From the NCBI GenBank assembly GCA_032173965.1, contig JAVUNC010000006.1:21570370-21634369 (forward strand): a stretch of DNA of 64,000 bases, read 5' to 3'. The notes below the pieces were generated by a model. It searched no databases. It worked only from the letters and a program-made list of their open reading frames with translations, and was not told the origin of the DNA. Source of the DNA: Sitta carolinensis. Taxonomy: Eukaryota; Chordata; Aves; Passeriformes; Sittidae. Positions within the stretch are counted from its first letter, which is position 1. The number at the start of each line of letters is the position of its first letter. A program made the translations under genes and the position numbers. This document shows positions 1 to 13,309 of this stretch, in pieces.

Positions 1-814
1 TTGAGCCCCCTCTGTCTCCTCCAGCACCTTGCACTGGCCACAGCCAGATGTTTCTGGGGAAGCTCTAAGAAGTCTGGGAGCAGGCAGACACCCCCCACCC
101 CCAGTGTTTTCCCTCCTCTGTCCTATTTCTCTGCCATGCCAAGGGGACTGTGATGGGTGCTCTGGGTTGTGGGGTGAGCTCTCTGTGCTGGAGGCATTCG
201 ATATTTCTTTTTGGTTCTGCGTTGCAGTCACCAGAAGGTGCTGCATTTGGGGCTGGTGGCTGAGGTTGCAGCATGACCCACCACGCTGGGGACATGGTGG
301 GGACAGTGGGCTCTGAGACCTTGGCTGTGCCGCTCACTTTGGGGACACCAACACTGGCCCAACCTCTTGTCCAGGAGCATGGACATAGATGTACAAAGTC
401 CAGCCAGCTCAAGGAGGGGATCAAGGCAGGGAATAAAAGCACTTTTCTGCATTTATTTCGTATTTGAAATTCTCCCTGGCAGCTCAAACTTGGCAGGTTA
501 AATCCCTTTCCCTCTTTCTCTTGGCACTAAGCCCACTGGAGGCAGAGCTGCAGCCCCAGCTCTGTCCCCAGCTGTGGTCTCAGAGGACATGGAAATGGAT
601 TTTTCTGAGTCATTCCCTCCAGCAAAGGCAACTGATGGGTGAAGCTCAGGCTGGGGACAGGGGTCTGCACTGTGTGCTCCTGCCTCCATGGAGAACCTGA
701 GCACCTTCCCAGCCCCAGGGCAGGATCTTGGCTCCATCTGCCCCTGCTCCCACCTTACGGCCCTCCTTGGCACCTGGACCCTGCCACTCTCTGGAGGGCA
801 AAGGGCTGGTGCCC

Positions 815-815
<1 letters not shown>

Positions 816-845
<30 letters not shown>
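816..845. repeat. (TGC)n trinucleotide microsatellite
   Basis: Ten uninterrupted TGC units, followed by an interrupted TGT. The repeat reads as polyalanine, polyleucine or polycysteine on the + strand and polyserine on the - strand, but it lies in no recognisable gene. Confidence 0.95.
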
Positions 846-850
<5 letters not shown>

Positions 851-1370
851 AGCCTCCTAGACTGCAGCTTTGCTGTAGAAATGCTGGGTTTTTTATTTCC
901 CCTAGAAAAAAGATTCATAATAACTTAGATCTGCAGGCTAATTGAGCAGAGGAATTGATTACCATGGCCATGAAAAATGTCTTATCTCTTTAAGTCTCTA
1001 AAGGACTCACGCTGATGTCGTTATGAAATACCTGTGAAGTCCCTGAGGTGTGTTCTGCCAAAGACCAGAGTTGCTGGGTTAGGCTCTCTTCCCTTGAGAA
1101 ACACAAAATCCAGGGAGCTTTGCCCGTTGCCTGATGCCTCTCCAGCAGGGAGCTGTGATTTCTGTCTCGAGTGGCTCCATGTTGCTCCAATCAGCAGGAC
1201 TTGTCCTTAGTGGTGGAGAACACAGAGGCAGCTTTTAAACTGCTGGGATGAGGCTGATGCTGGTGTGTCTCAGCTCACCAGTGCTGGTTATCCTTGTTTC
1301 CCCTCTACCCCTTGGCCTGAAAACGTGGGACTTGCCAATCCTAAACGTTCTGGAAGCACTGAGACATTTA

Positions 1371-1801
1371 GATTCACAGAGTCACAGAATGGTTTGGGTT
1401 GGAAGTGATCTCTTAAATCTCATCCACTTCCACCCCTGCCATGGCAGGGACACCTTCTACTATCCCAGAGTGTTCCAAGCCCCATCCAGCCTGGTCTGGA
1501 ACAATTCCAGGGATGGGGCAGCCACAGCTTCTCTGGGTACCCTGTGCCAGGAACTCCACACACTCACAGGGAATAATTTTTTTCCTGCTATCCCACCTAG
1601 ATCTGCCCTCCTTGAGCTTAAAGCCACTCCCCCTTGTCCTGTCACTCCATCCCCTGTCCCCAGTCCCTCTCCAGCTCTCCTGGAGCCCCTTTAGGCACTG
1701 AAGCCACTCTGGAACCTTCTCCAGGTTGAACAGCCCCAGCTCTCCCAGCCTGTCTCCAGGGCAGAGGGGCTCCAGCCCTGTGATCACCTTCACGGGCTCC
1801 T
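1371..1801 (-). mobile_element. CR1 LINE fragment, 3' end, antisense
   Basis: The + strand starts with the reverse complement of the CR1 3' terminus (CACAGAATGGTTTGGGTTGG) and continues through the CR1 3' UTR into the end of ORF2. On the - strand the decayed frame still shows the typical C-terminal CR1 ORF2 motifs, SDRTRGSGFKLKEGR and LGLFNLEK. The copy is 5'-truncated, as most avian CR1 copies are, and carries frame damage, so it is inactive. It is one of the two longest CR1 copies in the window. Confidence 0.93.
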
Positions 1802-2093
1802 TGTGGTTTCTGAGCTCAGGAGAAAATACAGTGAGAGACATCATCCCCTGGGGTATCCAGACTGCTCTGATGTTTTAACTCTGCCTTTTCCTCAGCATCC
1901 CTTTCTGGCACACACACCTGTGCAGGGCCACATGGAGAATTACAGGCACCAAGTATTAAAAAGCCAGACTTTGGCACATTCTGTGTGTTTAGGATGAATT
2001 CTGGGCCATTAGCAATCGCTCCATTCTTTTTTTCTTTTATTTTTTTCCCCCACCAGGATAATATCAGCAGCCTAAGTGGATGCTTTCTATTTC

Positions 2094-2113
2094 TTTTTTT
2101 TTTTTTTTTTTTT
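2094..2113. repeat. Poly(T) run
   Basis: Uninterrupted run of twenty T, preceded by a T-rich stretch from about 2027. It may be a simple repeat or the A-tail of an unrecognised minus-strand retroposon. No adjoining retroposon body was recognised. Confidence 0.85.
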
Positions 2114-5100
2114 GTGTGTATTCTTTGTGGTGAGAACCACGTAGTGAGCAATCCGTGTGCTCCAAACAAGATAATGCAGAGATACAGCAGACCCCCTGCC
2201 TGGCTGGAGATTGCTGGATAATATATGGCATTCTGGTGAGATAATAACCCCAAATGGAGTCAGTTTTTCTCCCTACAGCATTTACATCAAATACTTAAGG
2301 TAGCCCTTTGTGGACAGAAAAGTCAGAGGTGGTATCATCTGACTGGAGAACAGAAAAGACTGGAAATAGGGGGATAAAAAGAGCTAGTCATCGAGATTAT
2401 TTCATTTTCCTGAGCTTGCAAGGCTTGGGAAGCTGTGGGATGAAAGGGGATGGAGGGAATAATTGGAGTTATGAAGTGTGGGCAGCGAGCTTGCTGCTGG
2501 GGAAGTTAATGAGCTCTATGAAAATTAAATCCCCAGCACGAGAACTGGCTATGAGGATGCTCCCCTTGGTTTTTTTTTTCTCACCCTGCTGACTGCCAGC
2601 AGATACTAGAAAATGGGATTTTGCCATAGATGATGCCAGGCCAACCTGCTGTCACCAGATTTCTTTCTTCAAAAGAGAGCAGAGCTTCTAGGCAAGGCAA
2701 ATGCAGTGTCTGGAGTCTGACTGCCTTCCCTAAAGCTCAGCCTGTGTGAGGTTGCAGAGGGAGTCTGAGGGTCAGTGCTGCTACTGAGGCCTGGGAAAGG
2801 GCTGTGAAAGCAAGGGGGTGGCTTAGGGGTGATGCAAAGCAGGGCAAATGCCATATTGCAAAGGGTGAGCTCAAGAATCTGGGAGGTGAAGCAGATTTTC
2901 TGCTAAACTGAGGGGAAATTAAAAGGAGAACAAAGACCTTGGTGCATTCCCTATGTGCCATTGATATGGGCTGCTGCTGGGAAAAGGAAAATGGGACCCT
3001 AAAGTGTAATAAGCAAAGTACAGATGAGGAAAAATGTAAGGACTCTTGCAAATGCTGGGGAAGCCTCTTTGGGAATGTGCAACAGAGTTCTGGTGTTTAC
3101 CCCCAAAAAGGGTGATTTTAAATGGCAGCAGGTGCAGCAGCACAGGGGCGTTGGGAAGGGCAGGGGAAAATGGCCTATTTTAGGCAAAGAGCTGAAAAAT
3201 ATCCTCTGGGTTTGGCCAAGGATGTTGGGAGAGGACGTGATGCCTGCCTATAAATACAGAGGGAGTGTAAACACCAGGGAGGGAAACAAACTGATTTAAC
3301 TGGAAGGGCTGTGTCAGCAGAAAACCAAATCACTCTGAAAGAGCCAGGACTAAATCTGAGAGGGGATCAGCACGTGGCTATGGGATCCTGGGGTGGCTGG
3401 GGCTAATAGGATTGTTGGGGGTGAAAGACCTCAAACCTAATTTTGAGGCAGAGCTTGTTAAACTGATGAAAGATCTGATGGGGCCATTCTCTGCTGGCAG
3501 CAGAGTGGGGGCTGAGCTGGGAAATCCCTTTGGGGGTGAATTACTGTGAGCTCCCTGACTTGCATCCACAACATCCCAGTGACCCTGAGCCTATGGTAAT
3601 AGGAGTAGGGATATTCATAACTCTACAGGATTCTTTATTTGTATTTTCCACACCTATCCCATGCTATTTGTAAGGATAAAGAAAGGAATATTTGAAATTA
3701 ATACAAGGATGTCTGAAAAGGCCTCCTTGCACCTGGATATCAGGATTAGCACAGGGGCTTCCAGCAAGGCCCCTGATATAGGTACAAAGGAGCTTGTGAG
3801 GGTCCTGTGCTGATGAGCAGAAGGTGCTCGTGGTGGGGGATGCTCAGCCCTGCCTGAGACAAGGGTGTGTGGGCACAAACCCACTCTGAGCTGCTGCATA
3901 TTGCTCCTATCATTGGAACCACAATATTGCGTTAGCACCTTATGGTAGCAGACCAGAAATGGGCAAAAATTTACTTTTTTCTCAGTTAATCTGAGCATTT
4001 CCTGCACCCTGAGAGCCTCCAGACAGATGGATCATAAAAGCTCTCGATGTTTTTTGGGACAGGCCCTCACAGGGTGGTTTGTGGGCTGCCAGCCACGCTT
4101 GAGATTTTGGAAAGGGTGGGGAGAGGGAGGTGGGAGAGGCTCCCCTGGGGCAGAAGGGTGTTTGTTCTGCAGCAGAAACAGACACAGGAATGATTTCCCT
4201 ATTTTTTTCCCCCAGGCATTTCAGTTTTGTTAATCAGACGAAGCTCGCAGAACTGTTAATTCGTTGGGCTGGAATTAACCTCGTGATGAGGGTGTTTGGA
4301 TAAAGCCTTTGGGAGGCTGTGCTGTTTGGACACAAAAGGGGTTTGCTGAAGCTTATGTAGGGTCACAGTGGCCTAATTAGGATTTAGGGAAAATGGTGTT
4401 TTTTATAAATGGGTTTTTTAGGTAAAGGAAGGAGGTGACTGGAATGTGCTGTTAGATGTGGAGTGTAGCATTAAATGAGCATGTAAATGAGATGACTCTC
4501 ATTAGAAAAGGGCAAGTTTGACGAACAGCTCCTGAGAGCTTTCCCTGAATGATGCCTCTGACTTCTGCCTCCTGCCTTATTATGGCAGGACAAGGAGGCT
4601 GGGAGGGATAATGAACTGCTGGGAACGCTGGGAGAGCATGGCTTTGATGCTGGCAATAAGGAGCAGTCACCTCACCTCGGAGTCTGAGCATCATCCCCAA
4701 ATCAATCTGCTTGGGAATATGGCAAAACCACCACCAGGCCCAGGGGGCTGAGGTTTGGCTGAAAGTTATGGCCAGTGTTGGTGGAGGTTTCTGGCAGGGC
4801 TCATGTCTGGGGCTGGCATGGGCAGGTGAGTCTTTCCTGGGTGCGCTTATGCTCAAGTCCAGGGTTGCATGGAAAGTTCTTCCCAGCATCTCCTAAAATT
4901 CTCCCCAGGAGCATCTCAGCACCCAGGCCTGACACGAGCTATGGTGGAGAACAAGTCCAGAGTTACCTCCTGCATTTGGGATGAAGAAGTGCTGTTTTTT
5001 TCTTGCCTAAAATAATCTTGACTATCAAGCCTCGAGCCCTAGACCTTCTCAGCCTGACAGTAGCACTTCAAGATGATTCCCTTGAGCTCTCTCCTTGCTG

Positions 5101-6421
5101 AAATGACTTGTGTGTGCTGGCTGTGTGCTCTAGCCCAGCTGAGCACAAAAGCTCCAGGGATGAAAGCAAAATCCCATTTGTCTTTCCTGAATGCAAACAG
5201 TTGGAGGATCAGAGGTGTCCATCCCATTTAGAAGCAGGTGAGGGCAATTTTCAGGTGCAGGGGATGCATTTTGCTGTATAATGTGGGGTTTGTTACTACT
5301 CCTGCAATTGAAGATGAAAATCTTGCTTCTCATCAGCTGCCTTCCTGAATTTGGTGATCACCTCCTTTGGTTTATTGGAAATAGGCTGACAGACATGGGG
5401 AGAGCCTTGGGGATTAATGGAGTGGAGCTGTCCTTATGGAATCTCTGCCGGATCCCCCAAGTGAGGCTGAAAAGGATTTTCTGAGCTACTCAGCACTCCT
5501 GGAGGAGGTTTTAAGCTCTGAGACACATCTCCAGTCAGATATCCCCAGGTGATGTAGATGTTCATGGTTCTCCTGGATTACTTTGAGACAAGGAGATTGC
5601 TGCCCTGAGCATCTGTGAGACCATCAGATCCAAAGTATTTTCCTTCTGGGCCAGAAATGAAAGGTGTCTCATGCGCCCTCTGGGCTGCTTCTCCTCATCC
5701 CTCCTGCATCTTTACCCTCTAACTGTGGGTTTGTCAGGGCCAGGAGTACCCCCACAGCCAGTGCAGATTTAAGCAATGGGGTCCTGGTGTTGGTTACACC
5801 CCTCATCAGGAATTGACATTCCTTAGTTCTGGAAACTGCACGAACCAACCCCCAAATTGCAGCAGCTCCCACGCTGCTCCCCTGAGTCCAACTGCAGCCA
5901 TTGGCAGCCCTGTAATTGTCACTGTAATTGCAGGGGACTTGGCAACCCTGAGCCCTGCCGGAAACATAACTTAATCTTTCCTGAGCTGTTGCTTCTGAGG
6001 GCTGAGTGTGGGGATTTGCTCTTCTCATGGTGGCAGGGGATCAATCCTGATCCCAGAGATGGCAGGGAGGGTCTGGGTGCTGCTGCTCCCTCCAAGTGCA
6101 TAACAAGGAGCCCAGGTAAGCTCGTTACAGGGGCTTATTCAGCAGATGGACGAGCTGTTGCCAGGTAGATCTTATTGCTCATTAATATGCCATTGGCCTC
6201 ATTTGTGTGCCCTGCTCACCTCTGGCTGTATCCTCGTCTGGCTCAGGGATTGTGTTTCCAGCCCAGCCTGTTCCTGGAATCCTGTTTCCATTGTTCCCCA
6301 TCTTCCCAGATGGAAATAACTGGTGAGGGACCTGGATGTGGCCATACCCATTCCTGGGGCTTGAGAGATGTCCTGAACGTGGCACCGGGTCACAGCCCCA
6401 AGGCTATGGAGAAATAATGTC

Positions 6422-6568
6422 ACATCCCTGGGAGTGTCCAAGGCCAGACTGGACAGGGCTTGGAGCAACCTGAAATAGTGGGAGGTGTCCCTCTCCATGG
6501 CAGGGGGTGGAATGAGATGAGCTTTAAGGTCCCTTCCAAACCAAGCCATTCTATGAAACCTATGATTT
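6422..6568 (+). mobile_element. CR1 LINE fragment, 3' end, sense
   Basis: The CR1 3' end is read in the sense direction: GGCCAGACTGGACAGGGCTT, then the CCATGGCAGGGGGTGGAA motif, then GGTCCCTTCCAAACC and the terminal ATTCTATGAAACCTATGATT. Only the last 150 bases or so are present. The copy is noncoding and inactive. Confidence 0.92.
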
Positions 6569-7533
6569 GACTGCAAGAGATACCAGAGGTTTCTGTGTCT
6601 TCTCCAGCTGTGCTCTCCCAGCATTACAAAATCCCCTGGGGAGTGTGTTTGTGAGCATGGTGACATGGGGACATGTGGGTGACACAAAACACCTCATCCT
6701 GCAGCACAGCAGGGACTGGGAACCTGCTGCGTTCACCTGTAGCATCTATCAAAGCTGCCCTGGAAAACCAAAGCCTGGCAAAATCCCTCCTTCTGTGCCA
6801 TTCTTTCTTAAATGTTTGCCATCAGTACATTTGGTTCTCCATTTTCCCCGGTACTGAAGTGAGAGATTTCATAATGATTCACACTGTGTTCTGCTGAGCA
6901 GCTTCAAGCAGCAACTGGGGAGTCTGTTAAACAGGCACCCAGCCTGGAATATTTTGTACACTATCTAAATGCAGCACTGTAATTAAAAGACATGCTTGAA
7001 ATAAATGACAGAGGGCTTGGGGTTTGTGGGTTTTTTCCCCTCCTTTGTTTTTTCCCTTCCCCAAGGGAGATAGGAAGGCGGGTGGAAGTTGCACTGAAGT
7101 ACCAAAAGGCACAACAAGCACGTTTGAACAAATGATATCCAACAACACAGGTCGACGGGATTGCTTTCAAATGCTGCATGTTCGGTTATCACCCAGGGAA
7201 CTTTCTGTCTGATTAAAAATAATTATTGCTGGCATTAAATCTGTTCAGAATTACTCAGTGCAATTCGTCTCCTACCGCACGCCGCTACCATATGCCTGGT
7301 CTGTTGAGTGAAAAATGTCTCTTTTATTCGGATAAATAATGCTTTGTAAATATTTAGAGATGAATGTTCTGGATCAGTGAGTGGCTATTTTTTCTCCTGA
7401 TGACAAATATGTGCAAATGAGCTTGGTTTTGGCGGTGGCTCCATTTGAGGCAGGCATTCCATGGGGTCACATTAATTCCTCTGTGAGCGTGCAGGGGCTG
7501 TGCCAGGATGATTTACTATGGGGACAGCAGAAG

Positions 7534-8256
7534 GGTCACAGAATCATGGAACAGTTTGGGTTAAAGGCCATCTCCTTCCAAAATTACTGCAATGAGCAGA
7601 GATGCCTTCCCCTAGACCACATTGCTCCAAGCCCTGTCCAGCCTGGCCTTGGGCTCTTCCAGGGATCCAGGGGCAGCCACAGCTGCTCTGGGCACCCTGT
7701 GCCAGGGCCTGCCCACCCTCACAGGGAAGGATTCCTTCCCACTATCCCACCCATCCCTGCCCTCTGGCAGTGGAAGCCATTCCCTGTGTGCTGTCCCTCC
7801 ATCCCTTATCCCCAGTCCCTCTCCAGCTCTTCTGGAGCCCCTTCAGGCACTGGAGGGGGCTCTGAGCTCTCTCTGGAACTTTCCCTTCTCCAGCTGAACA
7901 CTCCAGACTCTGCCACCCTGGCTCCAGCCTTTGGAGCAGCTTCATGGCCTCCTCTGGACTGGCTCCAACAGGTCCACATCCTTCTGTTGGGGGTCCCAGA
8001 GCAGCACTGCAGGTGGGGGTCTCATGACAATGAAACAGAGGGGCAGAATCCCCTCCCTCACCTGCTGCCTGAGCTGCTTTGGATGCACCCCAGGACACGT
8101 TTGGCTTTCTGGGCTGCCAATGCACATTGCCAGTGACGTTCAGCCTTCCATCCACCAGCACCCCAAATCTTTCTTGGCAGAGCTGCTCTCAACCCCTTCA
8201 ATCCCCAGCTTGTTGCCCCGATCCAGGTGCAGAACCTTCTGCTTGGTCACTTCTGC
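7534..8256 (-). mobile_element. CR1 LINE fragment, longest copy, antisense
   Basis: This is the longest CR1 copy here. It runs from the antisense 3' terminus at the left to a point well inside the ORF2 C-terminal region at the right. On the - strand the degraded frame reads through recognisable CR1 ORF2 tail motifs, including DVDLLEPVQRRP (CR1 usually has a LLERVQRRA-like motif) and the segment corresponding to the end of the reverse transcriptase thumb and C-terminal tail. Frameshifts are present. A 251-codon + strand frame across this region is an antisense shadow and not a gene. Confidence 0.95.
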
Positions 8257-11201
8257 TGCTGAGCAAGTTGGGAAAAACTTTAAAAAATTTTAAAATCTGT
8301 TAAGATATCTGCAATACCTTCCAGCCAAACATAGTTGCAAGTGCCTGGAGGTTGGGCAAATGCCATGGATTTCCCTAGTTCCTGCTGCTGAAGGCCCAGG
8401 AGGACCCGTGGGACACGGGCAAAGGTACAAGAGCTGGATCCTACATTGTGCCTGGATCTGACCCTGCTCTCCAATATGCCTGGAAGGAGGGTTTGTTTAA
8501 GAAATGGGACACACGAACCTCTTGGCATGCTCAGACTCCTGCCTGGTGCTGACAGAGGCTTGTGGGTCCTGATGGGATCGTGGGTCATAGCTCCTGGAGC
8601 TGTGTGATGGCAGTGGAGCTGATGCTTTGCATCTTTTCCCTTTTACACTTCAGAAGTGCTGCTGGGAAAATGCTCATCTTGGTGCCAAAACACGCCTTTG
8701 CTGAGCACATAGAACCTCCAGGACAGCTGCTCTGTCTGGGTCCTGGTGATTCATGGAAAGGGAACAAGGCTCTTGGAGGGTGCATGGAGTATTTAAAGCA
8801 ATGCAGTTTTCAGATGTGCTGTCCAGAGGCGTTAAACGAGATGAAATCTCTCCCACAAGTGAGATAACAGGCTCTGTGAGAGGTGAGAGTTCAGCCAGAC
8901 ACATCCCTCCACTCCCAAAATGCCTCCAGGGGGTGGAGGTGTCAGAGGGGACATCCAAAAGATGGATTTCTTTCCCTCAGGATATGCACAGGAAGAGTGA
9001 TGCAAATCCCAAGCCTCCAGGTCTGCCACCACCTCTTCACCTCCATCACCTCTTTCTCCCAGACAAATCCCAAAATTCCAGAGATCCTGGCTCGTGCTGC
9101 CAGCCTCAGCAAACACCCTCTGGAGGTATTTGCTGTGCATTCCATTAAAACATGGAGGCAAACAACGGGCATTAATGAATTCCTTCGTTTATGATGACAA
9201 TACGTTTCTGAGTCCTTCTATTGATTTGCCGAGCAAGCTGATAAAAAGAGCAAGCCTTGCAGTATTTACGGCCCGAGCCCAAGTGTGATGTCTGAATCAA
9301 CACAGCCTGTTTGCTTTTCAAAATTCAAATGAGGACAAAAATAATCTCCTTTTCAGGAGGCCCCTGCAGGAGGGGCTTTGCCAAACTCACTCAAAGAGAT
9401 GTCACAGCTTGAGGCCAACCTGAAGGGCCTGGCTGGTGTAAGTGGGATTTCCCCGAGCTTTGGGGTCTGTGCTGATGCACACAGGGGCAGACACCGGGTC
9501 AGGCTGTGAAAACTGGAAACCAGAGCAAAAAAGCTTTTGACAGTCAGCTGAGTCATCAACTCCACGTGGTTAATTAGGCATAGTTTCTAATCAAAGTCAT
9601 TATTTACCTTGGAAAGCAGGAGGCTGGGCTGCTCCAGCCTTCGCTGAGCGTAGGGCTGGGCTTTGATGTGTTTTTGGAGGACAGTGGGAAACAGAGGCAT
9701 ATGGCTCCTTTGGGCCCATGGAGACAGGAAAAAAACCCTGAAATGAAGAAATTGGAGTGACTGGGAGGGTCAGTGTCACCTCTGGTGCTCTGGGTTTCTT
9801 CCACAGTCCCATGTTCAGTGGGAGCTGCATGATGGAGAGGGATGAGCAATGTGAGCCCAGCTGGATCAAAACCACCCTGCTCAGATTCACTACAAAAGAA
9901 AAACAAACCAAAAAAAAAACAGGATTAAATAATTCCCTTTCTCTCTCTGGGATATTGGAGTCCACAGGCCATGCTTCTGCCTCTGTTCTCACCCTGAGAG
10001 CAGATGGAGCAAACCCATGCTCTGCTTTCCACTCCAAAATGCAGCAGCATGCTCAAGCCTCGACCAAAGAGGCCATTACAAAGGCAAGTCAAAGCCTTGA
10101 TTTAAACCAGCTTGTTCAAATATTTTCATGCTCCTTGTGGTTGGATTCCAGACTTGTACTCCATGATTACTTTAGCCTGGAAAAAAAGGGAGAAAAGAAG
10201 GGCCTGATTCAGTGGCGAGGGCATGGCACTGCTGAGCACAGGGTGCTACAGTTTCCCCAGGAATTTTTTTGGGTCCCAGAATGCCCTGCAGTAAATAAAA
10301 ACAATCAAAGATTGCTAAAGATTGAGGAAGATAGTTTTGCCCATCTTAACAAATTATAGGATGCTTTCTGGGAGAGTGAAGTTTGAGGGATGCTCCAAGG
10401 ACACTATTAACAGTTGTGGTTATTAATGAATATCCTGGGCTTTTGGCACCATCAAATTGGTTTTGTTCAGGATCCTGAAGGGACTTTAAGTTTCCTGGAC
10501 ACCTCATGGAGAGGGGCTGTGAGGACTCTTCCCATGTTTTTTGTTCCTCTGAAGTGTCAGCTGTGGGAGAGCAGGGGAGGCTCTGGGGCTGTGCTGGCTC
10601 CATCATTGGCTCCAGCTTCACTCACAAATTATTTATGGTCATTAGTGGCTTCTCAGTCTTGCTGTCATGGAGATGATCCACAAGTAAAAACCTTCCAGTG
10701 AGCTCATCTTGATGTCCAGACTCATAGATTTTATTTTTTTTTTTTTTCTGCAGCCAGGCATGTGCTTGCAGGATCCCCTTCAGAAGCCACGAGCTTTGAC
10801 ATCCAGGGGGGACACTGGAAGTCTTCCCCATGCCCTACATGTGATAGGAACTTTTGTCCTTGTTCCCTTTGTTGGAAAGTTTAGGCATGGAAAGCTCCTC
10901 ATGGCCACAATCATCTCTCCAACGCCACAGAGTGGGCACAGCATCAATGGTTTTTTTTTTGTAGAAGATGATTTTTAGGAGGAAGGAAGCAGCTGATGGT
11001 GGTGTGTGCTCTTCCCAAACAGATAAAGAAGGGTGCTCCAAATAACTCTGTTCTTGCTGGCAAGGGGTATTTTTAACCAGCAACACAACACAAAAATAAC
11101 ACAGATGGCTGGAAAAAAAAAAGGAATGGCAGCTTTGCTGGGAGAGGAGTGTGTTCTGTTTCATGGGGAAGGCAAGAAATATTTATTTCTCAGCCCTCTT
11201 C

Positions 11202-11643
11202 TGATGCCTTAAGTTTTATCTTTTATATTTTTCAGATTCTGTGCTGTTTTAGTGTGTAGTTCTGGGTTTCATACTAAGTGTTGGTAAGCTCTCTTCATGG
11301 AGTAGATAGGCAAAACAATTCCTTTTCTAGCTCCATACCAAGGACAACTTTCAGGCCCAAGAACAAAAACAACAGTGAAGTGAGAATCAAAAATGAGGAG
11401 GATGGAGCTTCATAACCTGAAGCTGTAGTTGCACAATTAACTCCAATATGCTGATGGACCAGAGCTTGTAAAAGTGTGGGACCTTGTGATCAGTTGTCCA
11501 TTTTGTGACCATTTTGGGTTCATCTTGGGTGTGCCCCAGCCAGGCTCTTCTTTTGCCCAGGTGCCCCCATTGAGGCCTTTTAATAAATCCCTGCTTTATC
11601 CTTTTGCTCTGCCTGCTCTCTGTTCCAGCTTCCAAAGGCATCA
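11202..11643 (+). mobile_element. Solo LTR of an endogenous retrovirus, copy 1
   Basis: This 442 bp element is repeated at 49163-49610 with about 85% identity by eye. Both copies start TGATGCC and end GGCATCA, a perfect 7 bp inverted terminal repeat of TG...CA type, as expected for an LTR. The + strand shows a TATA-like GTAAAAG near 11469 and a polyadenylation signal, TTTTAATAAATCC, near 11580, which gives the orientation. No retroviral internal sequence adjoins either end, so it is a solo LTR. Its flanks (CTTC on the left, ATCC on the right) show no clear target-site duplication. Assignment to a named family needs a repeat library. Confidence 0.78.
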
Positions 11644-12978
11644 ATCCCAGCTCCACATCAGCCGTGCCATTTGCAGGAGGTGTTACCCATGGTGTTTGCA
11701 TGGACATGGGAGATATCCCGTTTTTAAATAGCTGCTATAAAGTAATAAAGGTTGAAAGGTCAGGCTTGGGTATAAACAGCCCCCAGGAGCCTTTTTTTAC
11801 ACCCTGGCCATGCCCTGAACCAAGAAAGAATTGGTCAGCTTTATGGGCTCCTTCCCCCAGAGATACTTTGGACAACTGGGTGTTCTGGTTAACGCTGTTA
11901 AAAAGCAGAAAATACAGCTCTGGCTCAGGGCCAAACCAAGAAATGACCTTTTCCCAACACTCCTGCCTGCAGCCTTCCTTCCCCACTGTGCTGCAGAGCC
12001 AAGGCTCCCCTGGACTGTGCTGGGAGTGGGGCTGAGCCTGTCCGTGGTGGGGAGAGAGCCCTGGCACATCCTTTGGAGTGTCTGGGGATTTCTAGAGCTG
12101 ATAAGAGCCTTCATGGCTTTGGGGCAACTTTTGCACATGCTTGACAGCTGTTTTTTTTCCCTTAGTAAAGAGCAGGAAACGAGCTGGGGTAAGGATGGGA
12201 TGTGCAGCGTGTGGGGGAAGTTTTGGAAAGAGTCTCAGACCCCAGGGCTACGCGAGGCGTGCGGAGGCTGCCGGAGATGTTGATATTCAGGTGGAAAAGC
12301 AGGAGTGTCCCCTTGCAGGTACACGCCCACACACTCAGAGGGGAAATTTAGCTTCTCTGGTGCTTGTCAGAGCGTCGTTTGGGGAGAGCAGTCAGGAAAA
12401 GGAGCAGTTGTGGAGGAAAATCAGGGTGTGTGCTCATGGAGCAGCCCCAAGGCTCCGGTGTCTCCAGCCCCTCTCTGCGTGATGTGAGTCAGGTCCTTCC
12501 TTCCCTCTGCCTGCCCCTCCGGGATGAGTGATGGAGCCGGGATAACCTTTAACGTATCCTGGGGACTCTCCCAGCTCCTTATTTTAAGTGTTTCATTAGC
12601 AGGGATCAGGATGGAGTAAAAGTGCGGGGGTGGAGATGCGGAGGCGTCTGCTGGGGGTTCCAAGGAGAGCCCCAAGAAATGCACTCAGTTCCCACAGCAG
12701 CATCCACATTCTCTGGGGTGGGAGCCCCGTAACTCAGCTTTCCTCAATCTGCAGCAACCCCCAGTAAATCTCATTTTGTGTTTTAAAGCTCCAGCAGCAC
12801 CTGAAGGGAGCCTCTGCCCAGCTGATCTTGTGGTGCCTGGAATGGGGTCTCTGGCTGCAGCCTGCCCCTGGAGCAGCCCAAAGGCAGCAGAAATTCAGTC
12901 AGAGTGAGGACCAAAAGGCACCTTTCTGGCTCAAAACTGGACCCTTGCTTTTCTCAGTGCTTTGCAGGACAGGTTGAT

Positions 12979-13090
12979 CGCACAGAACCGTGGAATCATT
13001 TAGGGGAAAAGACCCCTAAGGTCATCCAGCCAATTGTTCACCCAGCTCTGCCAAGCCCACCACTCACCCATGACCCCAGGTGCCACGTTT
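12979..13090 (-). mobile_element. CR1 LINE fragment, 3' end, antisense
   Basis: The + strand reads CACAGAACCGTGGAATCATT, then AAAGACCCCTAAGGTCATCC and CTGCCAAGCCCACCACTCACC. This is the antisense 3' end of the CR1 subfamily with the 'aaagacctctaagatcat' terminus, which differs from the subfamily of the other antisense copies. The fragment is short and noncoding. Confidence 0.85.
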
Positions 13091-13309
13091 CTGGCTCCAC
13101 TTATTTGTACCATGGCTTGAAGAGGTGAGTCCTGGCCTGTGAGTGGGACATTTTTACTTTCTGGGGTGCAAATAATGACCTTAAACATGATGGGCTGAGT
13201 CTGGTGGGTGCTGAAATTTCCATAAATAAATCTTTTACTGTGGGAGAGGGGAGTGGCACTCATACCAAGCTCTCTCCCATTCAGGCTTACAAATAAATTG
13301 CATGGCGAG

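Noticed and set aside
7381..8136. 251-codon open frame on the + strand
   Set aside because: Most of it lies over an antisense CR1 copy whose - strand shows the ORF2 tail motifs. The + frame is a shadow.
9757..10359. 200-codon open frame on the + strand
   Set aside because: It has no recognisable domain, low-complexity lysine runs, no visible splice context and no similarity to any protein family I know.
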